A stretch of DNA of 64,000 nt from Candidatus Jordarchaeales archaeon (GTDB taxonomy: Archaea; Asgardarchaeota; Jordiarchaeia; Jordiarchaeales; Freyrarchaeaceae): the NCBI GenBank assembly GCA_038889235.1, contig JAWAHN010000001.1:186001-250000 (forward strand), in the 5' to 3' direction. Position numbers and translations under genes: made by a program. Below the pieces are notes generated by a model. It searched no databases and was not told the origin of the DNA. It worked only from the letters and a program-made list of their open reading frames with translations. Position 1 is the first letter of the stretch. Every line of letters begins with the position of its first letter. Positions 45,303 to 54,153 of this stretch are shown piece by piece.

Positions 45303-45755
45303 TCAGAGTCTTTTCTCGAAGACAACGTATACGGGGTTGAACCCCAACTTCTCGAGTCTCTTAGAAAGCTTGTCGACGAAGCGCAGTCCAACGTTGACGC
45401 GTATAACGTCCACTTTGAGCTTCGAGAGGATTTCTACGGCTGCTTCGGCGAGCATTTTTCCCACACCTTTGTCTCTGTACTCTTTGTCGACAACCCAGTT
45501 TGTGAGGTAGCCGACGAGCTGACCGGTAGGCTCAAGACGGGCTTCAATTATCCCCATGCCAACCACTCTGCCCGTCTCTTCATCTTCAGCCACTAGGGTC
45601 TGCCTTCGCAAACCCGGGCTAAATAAGCGCAGGTAGTCGGACTCACGCCACTTTTCGGGGTTAAACGCGAAACCTACCTCACTTGCGAGAGTCCTCATTA
45701 GTAGCATTGTGTCGTCGCTGTCTGAAGGCTGGTAATTGCGTATCTTGATTTTCAT
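45303..45755 (-). CDS. GNAT-family N-acetyltransferase
   Basis: 150 residues from ATG 45755, which follows GGAAGGTG; an earlier in-frame codon at 45794 has no ribosome site. The GNAT fold is clear: IKIRNYQPSDSDD at the start, LVAEDEETGRVVGMGII as strands 2-4, and the acetyl-CoA pyrophosphate loop WVVDKEYRDKGVGKMLAEAA (R/Q-x2-G-x-G as RDKGVG). The C-terminal strand is DVIRVNVGLRFVDKLSKRLE. The acceptor could be a protein N terminus, amino acid or small amine. It is the first gene of a three-gene unit with the hypothetical protein and the MBL hydrolase. Confidence 0.85.
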   Translation of the reverse strand: MKIKIRNYQPSDSDDTMLLMRTLASEVGFAFNPEKWRESDYLRLFSPGLRRQTLVAEDEETGRVVGMGIIEARLEPTGQLVGYLTNWVVDKEYRDKGVGKMLAEAAVEILSKLKVDVIRVNVGLRFVDKLSKRLEKLGFNPVYVVFEKRL

Positions 45756-45846
45756 GGAAAAACACCTTCCGCCCTTGTATATGTCGGGGTACAATTTAGT
45801 TCACATTTAAGTTAACCTTAAGGTTTACGCTCAATGTGGCCGCTCT

Positions 45847-46647
45847 TCACGTCTTCTCTACGAGCTTCCACTTTTCCAGTAAGACGGCAAGCTTACTGGC
45901 TATTTCCTCCAGTGCCCTTTCGGTTTCCAGCTCACTCCAGTGGTTTAATGGGTCCGCCAGCGTTAGGGCACCGTTGTCCGAGATCTCGTCGAACCTCGAG
46001 AGAGCGCTAGCTATTATGTTCGACTTGAGCTGCGGGTTGCCCTCAGCAAGTTTCAGGGATTCGGCAACGTGTCTTTTGAAGCTCACTTTCGGCTTCGACG
46101 GCCTATTCCTCCGCACAAGATCCGGACGCACGAGGTTGACTATGCTGGTCTCCAGTATTCCTGCGTGAAGATCCATGCTCTCCTCCAATTGGTTTTTGAG
46201 CTCCGGTGGGAGGAGGGATGTTAGCTCGTTGGGCCCGATGTATAAAGCGTCAACGCCTAAGCTTAGGTTTACTTCGGAAACTGCTAACCTGAGAGCGGCG
46301 TCGTTCCCCCCATGGGCGTTGATAACCACGATTTTCCTGAACCCGTGGGAGGCTAGACTTTTCACGACGTCGCGTACCACTCTTAGCAGCGTATCGCTCT
46401 CCAATGTCAGCGTTCCTTTAAACGCCATGTGCTCCTTCGAGAAGCCAACCCATAGTGCTGGCGCTATTATGGACCCTGTCTTCTCAGCAACTCGCCTAGA
46501 GATTTCAAGCGCCACGAAGACGTCTGTCCCTAGAGGCAGGTGGACCCCGTGTTGCTCCACGCTCCCCATCGGTATTATTACCGCGGCGCCTTCTTTCACT
46601 TTTTGTTCAACTTCAACGTGCGTCATCTCGTACAGAAAGACGCTCAA
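45847..46647 (-). CDS. Creatininase-family amidohydrolase (ArfB/MftE-like)
   Basis: 266 residues. The metal ligands of the family are visible: E and H in IPMGSVEQHGVHLPLGTD, H in GFSKEHMAFKGTLTL, H in VINAHGGNDAAL, and E in DLHAGILETSIVNL. Members hydrolyse cyclic or formyl amides; in archaea the best-known member, ArfB, deformylates an intermediate of riboflavin and F420 biosynthesis. Creatinine itself is an unlikely substrate here. TTG 46647 lies seven bases after GGGAGG. It is on the same strand as the phosphatase gene upstream, separated by 41 bases, so the two may be co-transcribed. Confidence 0.83.
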   Translation of the reverse strand: MSVFLYEMTHVEVEQKVKEGAAVIIPMGSVEQHGVHLPLGTDVFVALEISRRVAEKTGSIIAPALWVGFSKEHMAFKGTLTLESDTLLRVVRDVVKSLASHGFRKIVVINAHGGNDAALRLAVSEVNLSLGVDALYIGPNELTSLLPPELKNQLEESMDLHAGILETSIVNLVRPDLVRRNRPSKPKVSFKRHVAESLKLAEGNPQLKSNIIASALSRFDEISDNGALTLADPLNHWSELETERALEEIASKLAVLLEKWKLVEKT

Positions 46648-46688
46648 AATCGAACCTCCCGGGAAAGATGCTCATCATTCCCAATTAC

Positions 46689-47534
46689 TCACGCCACCTG
46701 TGAAGCTCTAACCATCTCCCCTATGAGAAGTCTCGCCTCCTCAACCGACTCGACAGCAAACCTGGCCCTAGAGGGAGATAACCCAACCTTCACCGAGTAA
46801 GCTGAGCTCGGGAGGGCGGCGAACATTTCCTCGTCCGTTGTGTCGTCGCCCATGGCCAGCACGAAGTCCCAGTTTTCCTTCGACAACCAGTGAAGGGCTG
46901 CGAGTCCCTTGCTTACCCCAGAGCTTCTCGCCTCAACGTATTTGTTTCCCGCTATCACATCCACTTTGAGGACAGGGGCGAGACGTGAGAGGACGTCTAT
47001 CAGCTCTCTTAACTTTAAAACACTTACCTTCGGGTCAGCCCCCCTATAGTGCCACACGAGGGAGAAGCTTTTCTCTTCTATGAGAGATCCCGGGGTGGCT
47101 TCAACGTACTGTTCCATTATCGGGCGAATATGCATCTTCCACTGGTTGTCCAGCTCTCTTACGAGGCGCCACTCGCCGCCTTTCTCTTTAATCCATGCCC
47201 CGTGTTCAGCGACTATCCCCAGCCACATTCCCCTAAAACATTCATCTAGAAACTCTTTACCGCGTCCACTAACTATGACTACCTCGTTACGGGCGTCCCG
47301 GGTTAGCAGCGTGAGCAAGCTCAGTATTTCCTCGTCGGGCTTAGCGTCCTCAGGCCTCTTCGTGAACGGAACAATAGTTCCATCGTAATCTAGCAGTATC
47401 AGTCTACGCTTCCCCCTCTTGTACTTGTCTAGTAGGGCGTCTTTCAAGTTTGGGGTTAACCTTTTAGGGAGATGGTCTTCCTGAGACTTTCCGGCCTTGA
47501 ACGTTTTACGCGTAAAGGGGTCTAGTTGATTCAA
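46689..47534 (-). CDS. otsB: Trehalose-6-phosphate phosphatase-like HAD hydrolase
   Basis: 281 residues. HAD motif I is LILLDYDGTIVPFTKRPEDA (DxDGT, about 41-60), motif II is VIVSGRGKEF, and motif IV is LAMGDDTTDEEMFAAL. The C1 cap includes VAEHGAWIKEKGGEWR and NKYVEARSSGVSKG, which are typical of OtsB. The family removes phosphate from trehalose-6-phosphate; trehalose is a common compatible solute. No trehalose-phosphate synthase is in the window, so a related sugar phosphate remains possible. Start is TTG 47534 about nine bases after GAGGTG. Confidence 0.85.
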   Translation of the reverse strand: MNQLDPFTRKTFKAGKSQEDHLPKRLTPNLKDALLDKYKRGKRRLILLDYDGTIVPFTKRPEDAKPDEEILSLLTLLTRDARNEVVIVSGRGKEFLDECFRGMWLGIVAEHGAWIKEKGGEWRLVRELDNQWKMHIRPIMEQYVEATPGSLIEEKSFSLVWHYRGADPKVSVLKLRELIDVLSRLAPVLKVDVIAGNKYVEARSSGVSKGLAALHWLSKENWDFVLAMGDDTTDEEMFAALPSSAYSVKVGLSPSRARFAVESVEEARLLIGEMVRASQVA

Positions 47535-47730
47535 GACTATTGCACCTCGCGGTTACTAGAGGAGAACGATAACCCTTTCTTTTCCCACCTTTCAGCTTTA
47601 ACTTGCCCGATAAAAGGGGTTAAAGCGATGACAGCTTAAAAGCTTAGACCTTGACCAAGAGCTACTTACGCTGACCGCTTTTATAAAGATGCACGCGCGC
47701 TCGGCGCTTAACTGAGTACTCATCGATCGT

Positions 47731-47760
47731 TGAAGCTACACTTTATAGGGATGAAGCTAC
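47731..47760 (+). promoter_or_regulatory. Direct repeats TGAAGCTAC flanking a TATA box
   Basis: TGAAGCTAC occurs at 47731-47739 and again at 47752-47760, exactly 21 bases apart (two helical turns), with CTTTATAGGG between them at 47741-47750. A second TATA-like CTTTTATAAA lies at about 47678. Repeats straddling the TATA box about 50 bases before the flavin reductase gene look like an operator. Confidence 0.4.
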
Positions 47761-47795
47761 TTTTTCTTTAGTGAAACGTGGGGAGTGTGTGTACA

Positions 47796-48311
47796 TTGGA
47801 TTTGAAAGCGCTCTACAAGATTAGTTACGGGTTGTACATTGTTGCTTCAAGGAGGAACGGGGAAATCAATGGCCAGATCGCAAACACAGTGTTCCAAGTC
47901 ACAGCAAACCCGCCCACTGTGGCTGTGAGTATAAACAAGCAGAACTTAACGCACGAGTTCATTAAAGAGAGTGGTGTCTTCTCGGTTTCTATCTTGGCGA
48001 AGGACACCCCCTTGAAGTTTATCGGGCTGTTTGGCTTTAGGACGGGCAAAGAGACGAAAAAGTTTGAGAGTGTGAAGTACAAGCTTGGTGTGACGGGAGC
48101 GCCCATAGTGCTCGAAAACACTGTAGGCTACATTGAAGCGGAGGTCATCAATAGCGTCGACGTAGGAACGCACACAATATTCATTGGAAGAGTGGTTGAT
48201 GCAGGAATCTTGAGCGATGAGGAGCCCATGACCTATGCATACTACCACGAGGTGAAGCAAGGGAAGACACCGGAGAAAGCAGCCACATACATTAGGGAGC
48301 CGAAAAAATAG
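47796..48311 (+). CDS. Flavin reductase-like (FMN-binding split barrel) protein
   Basis: About 171 residues from TTG 47796; GTG 47778 would add six. The split-barrel flavin-binding fold is visible as KISYGLYIVASRRNGEINGQ, NTVFQVTANPPTVAVSINKQ, ESGVFSVSILAKDTPLKFIG and the C-terminal THTIFIGRVVDAGI. Family members are NAD(P)H:flavin reductases or flavin-binding electron carriers and often pair with rubredoxin. The gene is monocistronic, with its own TATA box and flanking repeats. No rubredoxin gene was noticed nearby. Confidence 0.88.
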   Translation: MDLKALYKISYGLYIVASRRNGEINGQIANTVFQVTANPPTVAVSINKQNLTHEFIKESGVFSVSILAKDTPLKFIGLFGFRTGKETKKFESVKYKLGVTGAPIVLENTVGYIEAEVINSVDVGTHTIFIGRVVDAGILSDEEPMTYAYYHEVKQGKTPEKAATYIREPKK

Positions 48312-48446
48312 TGGCAGGACTCTCCCTCACTTCCTCTATTTGTTTCCAAAGGGCGGTGAAAGACCTGCCAGGATATTTTGTTGATGGTACTGCGTTTAAA
48401 TTGCCGCTTTAGGAGCTGTGATGTTTGATAAGGAGGCGAAGCCGGG

Positions 48447-49166
48447 TTGGAGCCGACGAGGGACGGTATTTTGGCTGCTGTGAGGAAAGCGTTTGAAGAA
48501 AAGCTGTCCAGCATTGTAGAGGAAGAGTGGTTTAAAGTCGTTGAAAAACGTGTTAAGACAGGCGAGTTGAGCTTGGAATGTGCTGCTGAGGAGTTGCTGT
48601 TGATGGTGCTTAAAACGGGGTGTATAAGGTCCTCGCCCCGACGCAGGCTTGAAATGGGGCTCGTTCAGGTTTACACTGGTGAAGGGAAAGGTAAGACGAG
48701 TGCAGCCTTCGGGTTGGCTCTAAGGGCCGTGGGAAGAGGGCTACGTGTCTGCGTAATACAGTTTATTAAAGGAGGGTTCGATTACGGAGAGCTACACTCA
48801 TCATTATACCTTCCAAACTTGCGCGTCGAAGCGTATGGGAGGGGGTGTCTCGTTCCAGACCCTCCGTCGAAGGAAGACTACGCTGAAGCGGAAAAGGCGT
48901 TAAGGAGGGCGAGAGAGGCCTTGATGAGTGGGGACTACGACATAGTCATATTAGATGAGGTGAACACTGCCCTAAACTTGAAACTCATTAAGCTTGAGGA
49001 CGTAATGAGGCTGCTCACTGAAAAACCCGGAAACGTTGAACTGGTGCTCACGGGAAGGGGGGCCCCGAAGGAGGTTATTGATGCAGCGGACCTTGTTACC
49101 GAGATGAGGGAAGTTAAACATCCATACAAGAGAGGAGTACAGGCGAGGGTGGGCATAGAGTACTGA
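48447..49166 (+). CDS. cobA: Cob(I)alamin adenosyltransferase (CobA/BtuR type) with N-terminal extension
   Basis: 239 residues. Residues about 70-239 are CobA/BtuR: P-loop VYTGEGKGKTSAAFGLALRA, VCVIQFIKGGFDYGE, Walker B-like DIVILDEVNTAL, and the C-terminal VTEMREVKHPYKRGVQARVG. It transfers adenosyl from ATP to cob(I)alamin, making coenzyme B12. The first 68 residues (RKAFEEKLSSIVEEEWFKVV and LECAAEELLLMVL) are a helical extension not found in E. coli BtuR. Start is TTG 48447 with GGAGG upstream, slightly distant at ten bases. The cobalt-type transporter at 58-61 kb would serve the same pathway. Confidence 0.88.
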   Translation: MEPTRDGILAAVRKAFEEKLSSIVEEEWFKVVEKRVKTGELSLECAAEELLLMVLKTGCIRSSPRRRLEMGLVQVYTGEGKGKTSAAFGLALRAVGRGLRVCVIQFIKGGFDYGELHSSLYLPNLRVEAYGRGCLVPDPPSKEDYAEAEKALRRAREALMSGDYDIVILDEVNTALNLKLIKLEDVMRLLTEKPGNVELVLTGRGAPKEVIDAADLVTEMREVKHPYKRGVQARVGIEY

Positions 49167-50065
49167 ACACGTCTCCCGTTGGCCTGCAAGCAACCTTTGC
49201 AAGATGACTGAGGGTTGGGCAATTCTTATCCGAGGCCTAGTTTCAGGAAAGTTGTCGAAGGCACCTGGAGTAACCGAGACAGCACTCGTCCAGGCTCAAG
49301 GAGGCTTGGAAGCTCTCCACTAGTTCAGACTAGCGACATAACGGTTTGAGTGACTGATTTTACGTTTCCCGCGAAAGTTGGACTAAGGTGACAAAAATGT
49401 AAGGTTCCCATTGGGAAGTCCATTAAGAAACCTCACCGGGATACACCTTCACAAAAGGAAAGGCTGCAAGTGTGTAAGGGGAACGGAGAAGTTGTTGAAG
49501 GATTAAAGTAGACTTAAAAGGTAAAATTGTATAAAATTAAAATTGATAAGGGTATAACGAAGTACTGCGGAGGCGCTTTTGACAAAGTGTACTTGGTGTA
49601 GGTGCAGCATTTGTTCCTAAGGTTTACAATAGCTTGGGTTCAGTTGTTACTCTTTCGCAGGCAAGATGGAGATCTTAGGCGACGTGTTTTTGTGTATTGT
49701 TGCCAGCCCAAGGGATGATTCGTTGTTTCACGGCTGCAGCGTGTGGCCGTCGTGAGGAGGCACGTTCGAAGCATGCAGAAAGCGAGCAGAAGCAGAATGG
49801 GGAACTGAATAGAAGCGCAAGTGGAGAACGGTATAGCACTAGCTTAGACTCAGAAAAAACAGGCGTGTAAAAACTATTTCTCCGCTACAAATAAAGGGCT
49901 AGTTTTTACTCTGCTCCTGCCGCGTTGAAGACCTATTTGCTTCTTTATTTTTAGGGGGCTTCAGCGTCTTCAGCTTAACTGCTTCGCATTCCAAGTCGTG
50001 GAGGATAGATAGTTTTAAATTTTATAATTTAGGTTTTTAACCTGTGCTGGGTTCACATGTTTTAG
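49167..50065. other. 899-base stretch without an intact gene; possible gene relic
   Basis: No tRNA-like cloverleaf, CRISPR or intact long frame is visible. A coding-looking frame begins at ATG 49204 (MTEGWAILIRGLVSGKLSKA then PGVTETALVQAQGGLEALH) and is cut by a stop after 39 codons. After more stops the same frame resumes with NVRFPLGSPLRNLTGIHLHK and RKGCKCVRGTEKLLKD. I could not identify the family. This may be a decayed gene. From about 49850 the stretch becomes AT-rich and probably holds the promoter of the next operon. Confidence 0.35.
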
Positions 50066-50074
50066 GTGGGCTTG

Positions 50075-50680
50075 ATGATTGTTGGTGTTTGTGGTAGCCC
50101 TAGGCGGGGGGCGACTGAGTATTGTTTAAGAGAGGCCCTAAACATGTTAGAGGAGGAGGGGTTTAAGACCGCTTTTTTCACTGTTCGGGGGAAGAACATC
50201 GGTTTCTGTAGACACTGTGACTACTGCTTGAAGAATGGGGAGTGCGCCATTAGAGATGACATGTATGAGCTTTACCCGTTGCTTAGGGAGGCGAGGGGGT
50301 TTGTCTTCGCTACACCAGTTTACAACGGTGGCGTTAGCGCACAAATTAAAGCGGTCATGGACAGGTGTAGGGCTCTCGTAGCCGCGGACAGGAATGTTTT
50401 CAGGAACAAAGTCGGGATGGCCATAGCTGTCGGCGGTGATAGGGTTGGGGGCCAAGAGCTTGCCCTTCAACAGATAATCACATTTTACATACTCAATGGT
50501 GTGATACCCGTGAGCGGAGGATTTTTCGGGGCGAACCTTGGGGCTACCTTTTGGTCTAAGGATAGTGTTGAGGAGGTTATGAGGGACGAGGAGGGGTTTA
50601 GGAGCCTTAGGAAAACTGTCAAGAAGTTTGCTTCATTATTAAGGTTGATTGAGAAGGTTGGTGGTCTTGTTGAGTTATGA
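50075..50680 (+). CDS. Iron-sulfur flavoprotein (ISF-type, flavodoxin-like fold)
   Basis: 201 residues from ATG 50075, five bases after GGTGGG. The N terminus MIVGVCGSPRRGATEYCLRE is the FMN phosphate loop of the NADPH-dependent FMN reductase fold. It is followed by a compact cysteine motif FCRHCDYCLKNGECAIRDDM, that is C-x2-C-x2-C-x5-C, the hallmark 4Fe-4S site of archaeal iron-sulfur flavoproteins. FATPVYNGGVSAQIKAVMDR completes the flavin site. ISF proteins are homodimeric electron carriers implicated in oxygen and peroxide defence of anaerobes. The next gene, afpA, overlaps its end and encodes a known type of ISF electron donor. Confidence 0.87.
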   Translation: MIVGVCGSPRRGATEYCLREALNMLEEEGFKTAFFTVRGKNIGFCRHCDYCLKNGECAIRDDMYELYPLLREARGFVFATPVYNGGVSAQIKAVMDRCRALVAADRNVFRNKVGMAIAVGGDRVGGQELALQQIITFYILNGVIPVSGGFFGANLGATFWSKDSVEEVMRDEEGFRSLRKTVKKFASLLRLIEKVGGLVEL

Positions 50681-51281
50681 GAAGGCGATAAAAAGGGTTG
50701 CTTGGGGTATTACCGGCAGCGGAGATAGACTAATTGAGACCGTCGAGACCATGATCAAAGTTAAGGATGAGTATGCTGATGAGGTCGAAATAAAAGTTTA
50801 TCTTTCGAAGGCTGGCGACCAAGTTATTAAGTACTACAAGTTGTCTGACGTCTTGAAGAGGGAGTTTGGCAAGGTTTGGGTTGAAGTGAACGCGAACTCT
50901 CCTTTCCTCGCTGGCCAGCTCCAGTCGGGGAAATTCGAGTTCCTTTTAATTGCACCCGCCACGTCGAACACCGTAGCGAAGATAGCGAACGGTGTAGCGG
51001 ATACATTACTCTCAAATTCGGCATTGATGGCGCTTAAAGCCTTCGTCCCAGTTTACATAATGCCGTCAGACTATAGGGAAGGTGTAGTGGTCACTAAGCT
51101 GCCTGATGGAAGAGACCTCAAATTGAGGATAAGGAAGGAGGACGTGGAACACGTGAGGAAGCTTATGAATATGGATGGGATTTACGTTCTCGAAAAACCA
51201 GAGGACATACCTGCAGTTTTCGAGAGGCACTTTAAAGGGGCGAACGCTCGAGGTTGGGGGACAGGAATAGACATCTACTGA
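50670..51281 (+). CDS. afpA: Archaeoflavoprotein AfpA
   Basis: About 203 residues from TTG 50670, after GGTGG; a longer frame starts at 50649 inside the previous gene. The flavoprotein (Dfp/UbiX-like) fold starts AWGITGSGDRLIETVETMIK, continues with KFEFLLIAPATSNTVAKIAN, and has the FMN-site segment LSNSALMALKAFVPVYIMPS. This matches AF1518-type archaeoflavoprotein, which in Archaeoglobus passes electrons from ferredoxin to ISF. The overlapping ISF gene strongly supports a ferredoxin-AfpA-ISF chain. A related family member acts as dihydromethanopterin reductase, an alternative here. It converges with the membrane-protein gene, overlapping it by seven bases. Confidence 0.85.
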   Translation: MSYEKAIKRVAWGITGSGDRLIETVETMIKVKDEYADEVEIKVYLSKAGDQVIKYYKLSDVLKREFGKVWVEVNANSPFLAGQLQSGKFEFLLIAPATSNTVAKIANGVADTLLSNSALMALKAFVPVYIMPSDYREGVVVTKLPDGRDLKLRIRKEDVEHVRKLMNMDGIYVLEKPEDIPAVFERHFKGANARGWGTGIDIY

Positions 51282-52410
51282 GCCCGCCGAGTAGGGAGCG
51301 GAGTTTTGTTACTATTGCACTTGCCTGTCTTGCTGCCTCCCGTGAATATGTTTTTCGCGAGGATCTCTGCTGGTTTAAATATACTGATGTTTCCATCCCA
51401 CGATTCGAGCAGTTCCCCGTAAAGTTCGTTGAACTTTTTCAGGAACTCGTCGATCTTCCGTTGTATGATGGCTAAATTTTCTTTCACTACTAAGACCAGA
51501 AGGGCGCTTTTTGAGTATCCGAAAAGGAATTTCAGTTTCCCTTGGTCAACCATTCTCACTTTTCCGTTTATACCTGTCCCCTCCAACCCCAGTGATAGAG
51601 CGGATATTACCGCCGCCTTTAGCGCTTGGTCGGGACCTACAATATTCAGTCCACTTTTGAAGTTAATATAGAGTAGTGGGATTCCTGCACGCGAAATGAG
51701 GTATAGCTCGTCGATTTTGTCTTGCCAGTCAAGCTCGCCGAATGACGGCATCTTTAACACCGCAAAGTTTACGGACAAAATTCCTACAATCATTAGGAGG
51801 GCGCCAAACACGTAAGATAGCCCTTTCGAGAACTGGACAGGGGCATCTGCTGTTAGAACGAAGCCGCTTAAAAACGAAACAAAGCCAAGCGCGAAGAAGC
51901 TGACCTGCTTTTTCAACGGCTCTTCGGCTTTCTCGTAAAGGCGGTAAAGCAACGACACGAAAAACATTGAGAACGCGGGAAAGAGGAACGTGTAGGAGAC
52001 GTACTTGAGAATTGAGTGGGGGAGAAGCAATGTGAGGATTATTCCCGCCACGCTAATCGAAGTAAACAAAAGTTTTGTCCCCAGGAGCTTTCTTTCAGCT
52101 ACAAAGGCGAGAAATGTAATGCCGAGAAGGGCGGAAATGTAGCCGATTTTGACCCAGAACTCCCGCTCCCAACTTAGAGCATAGAAGTCTGAAACGATGA
52201 ATGAAAAAACAGAACGACAAAGGAGACAACAAGAATCGACCAGACGAAGCGTATGTCGTCCAGTCTGCGGGGGCTCTTAAACCACTGATAGAGGAGCAGA
52301 GCGAGGAACTCAGCTAAGAGAAATATCGTTGCAACTACAAGCGAAAGAGAGACATCCCGTATGACCCCTGAATCTGGAAAAAACGCCACGGAACACTCGC
52401 CCCGCTCCAT
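51275..52410 (-). pseudogene. Membrane protein gene split by a one-base frameshift
   Basis: From ATG 52410 the frame gives a lumenal/external start and two hydrophobic helices (LSLVVATIFLLAEFLALLLY, WSILVVSFVVLFF), then hits an A6 tract at 52204-52209 (T6 on the coding strand). With one extra T the sequence would continue FSFIVSDFYALSWEREFWVK, IGYISALLGITFLAFVAERK and smoothly on into five further helices and a soluble C-terminal domain of about 130 residues (DELYLISRAGIPLLYINFKS, GKLKFLFGYSKSALLVLVV). Total would be about 378 residues. The downstream part alone begins at a poor internal start. Either a recent mutation, an assembly error or slippage. Family not recognised. Confidence 0.72.
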
Positions 52411-52907
52411 TTCTCAATGGTATCATAGAGAGGATATATTCTTAAAATGTTTCCGTCAGCAGTCTCGGTCTGGAAGACCATAAGCACCTCTAGGAAGCAC
52501 CATCTAACATTATAAGCTTATATGTTACTGAGTGTCTCGGCGCTGGTTGTCTCTGTAATCGCTGGAGGACAACCTCAAACACGTCTCTCAAAGAAATTTA
52601 TTAATCCCATTCTTTCAACCAGTGCTTGAATAACCTTCTTCCTGCCGCTCTGAAGTAAACGTTAAATGGCCCTCTCTTGATATGCCCATTCTGCGGTCTG
52701 CTTTCTTTCTGCAGTAGGTCAAGTTGGTTGACGAGACGCTTTTACTTCAGGTTAGTCATCGTAGAGGACAATTGGAATTAGAGGGAGAGCTGAAGGCTTG
52801 AAAAACTGGGATGAAGCGCGTGACGTGCGGCTTAATTTCTATTTCTCTTGGGATCAGTGGGCGCTCCTGCACTTCTTTCTGCACCTTACTGGACCGCGCG
52901 AAACTGT
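52411..52907. other. 497-base stretch without a recognisable gene
   Basis: No intact frame with family resemblance on either strand. AT-rich segments (TATATT near 52435, AACATTATAAGCTTATATG near 52505-52524) could be promoter debris for the membrane protein. A C-x2-C-like fragment is visible near 52680 but is too short to call. Confidence 0.3.
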
Positions 52908-53753
52908 TCATGTCCCTTTAGGTTTTTCTCCTTCGACGGCTTTCACTACACGCTCAACTATTTCTTTGAAGGCTTTAGTGGCAGGCGAGTCGGGGTGGTT
53001 AAGCGTGAAAGGCGTGCCCTGGTCAGTGTCCTCGCTTATGGTTGGGTCTATCGGTATCTTCCCCAAGAAGGGGACTCCCATGTCCATGGATATCTTTTCT
53101 CCCCCTCCTGAGCCAAAGAGGTTGAAGCGTGCTCCGCAGTTGGGGCAGACGAACCCACTCATGTTCTCAATTATCCCTATGACTCTAACACCCACTTTGT
53201 TAGCCATAGCAACAGCTTTCTTTACAACGTACTGGGAGAGATCCGATGGAGCCGTCACTATAATGACGCCGTCTATTCCGGGTATGAGCTGCATCACGCT
53301 TAGCGGCTCATCCCCAGTTCCTGGAGGCAGATCGACGAGCAAGTAGTCGAGCTCGCCCCACTCTACGTCTGAAAGGAACTGCCTTATCGCAGACATTTTC
53401 AGCGGCCCCCTCCAGATCACAGGTGAGTCGCTGGATGGGAGGAAAAAGTCTATTGAGATCACTTTTATGCCGCGTTCAGCTATGACCGGTTGTATCCTTG
53501 TCGGACCAACTTGTGGCTGTATGCCTTGGACCCCGAGTATTTTAGGTATGGACGGACCGTGGAAGTCCGCGTCCATTAGGCCAACCTTTCGACCCATTTC
53601 CGCTAGAACAACGGCGAGGTTTGCTGTAACGGTGCTTTTGCCTACACCTCCCTTACCGCTCATAACAACAACTTTGTGCTTCACGTGAGACATCCGCTTT
53701 TTTATTTCGTCTAATTGGAGGCGTTGCACTTGGCGCTTCCCTTTCTCAGCCAT
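52908..53753 (-). CDS. Mrp/NBP35-family Fe-S carrier P-loop ATPase
   Basis: 281 residues from ATG 53753, five bases after GGTGAG. The deviant Walker A is VMSGKGGVGKSTVTANLAVV (about 32-51); further motifs are GLMDADFHGPSIP, LLVDLPPGTGDEPLSV, and ENMSGFVCPNCGARFNLFGS, whose CxxC binds a bridging 4Fe-4S cluster at the dimer interface. The family assembles or delivers Fe-S clusters to apoproteins, needed by the many Fe-S enzymes in this window. It is monocistronic. Length and motifs are all standard for archaeal ApbC/Nbp35. Confidence 0.93.
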   Translation of the reverse strand: MAEKGKRQVQRLQLDEIKKRMSHVKHKVVVMSGKGGVGKSTVTANLAVVLAEMGRKVGLMDADFHGPSIPKILGVQGIQPQVGPTRIQPVIAERGIKVISIDFFLPSSDSPVIWRGPLKMSAIRQFLSDVEWGELDYLLVDLPPGTGDEPLSVMQLIPGIDGVIIVTAPSDLSQYVVKKAVAMANKVGVRVIGIIENMSGFVCPNCGARFNLFGSGGGEKISMDMGVPFLGKIPIDPTISEDTDQGTPFTLNHPDSPATKAFKEIVERVVKAVEGEKPKGT

Positions 53754-53762
53754 TTTTCTCAC

Positions 53763-54150
53763 CTTTCACGCTTATGATTATGGTGACGCCCCCACATATG
53801 TAAGCACTGGAAAGGTACTCTTTAAAGTGCGCGTTAACAACGTCCTTCCAAGGCTAAGGCGTCACAAGACACCACCTTGACACACATTGACCCAAATATG
53901 CTTATAGCTCTTGGCCTTACACCCTTAACCATCAACACGTTAGGGGAGAGGCGGCTGCGAGCTCAGCAGACTTCCAAAGTGCCCGCTGATGCTTTCTCTT
54001 CTTTTATGGAGAGGGGCATTTCCGTTGTCAGAAACATCGGCAACCGCGAATGATGGGGGCTCCCAAAATGGTTGCGGATAACGGATTCCACGCCTCTCTG
54101 CAGCATTTTTAAAATAGATTAAATAGTCATAAATAATTTGTAATATCTTC
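53763..54150. other. 388-base spacer before the IS607-type element
   Basis: One frame, TTG 53877 to TGA 54053 (58 codons, beginning THIDPNMLIALGLTPLTINT), has no recognised relatives and may be a remnant cut by the transposon. The last 45 bases are AT-rich (AAATAGATTAAATAGTCATAA) and probably hold the element's left end and the tnpA promoter. No inverted repeats mark the end, as expected for this family. Confidence 0.3.
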
Positions 54151-54153
54151 TTG

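Noticed and set aside
49167-50065. tRNA, rRNA or CRISPR in the long gap
   Set aside because: No cloverleaf with a GGTTC-type T-loop, no rRNA-like conserved stretch and no regularly spaced repeats were seen here or elsewhere in the window.
52798-53346. 182-codon + strand frame
   Set aside because: It is antisense to the Mrp-type ATPase, whose P-loop and CxxC are unmistakable.
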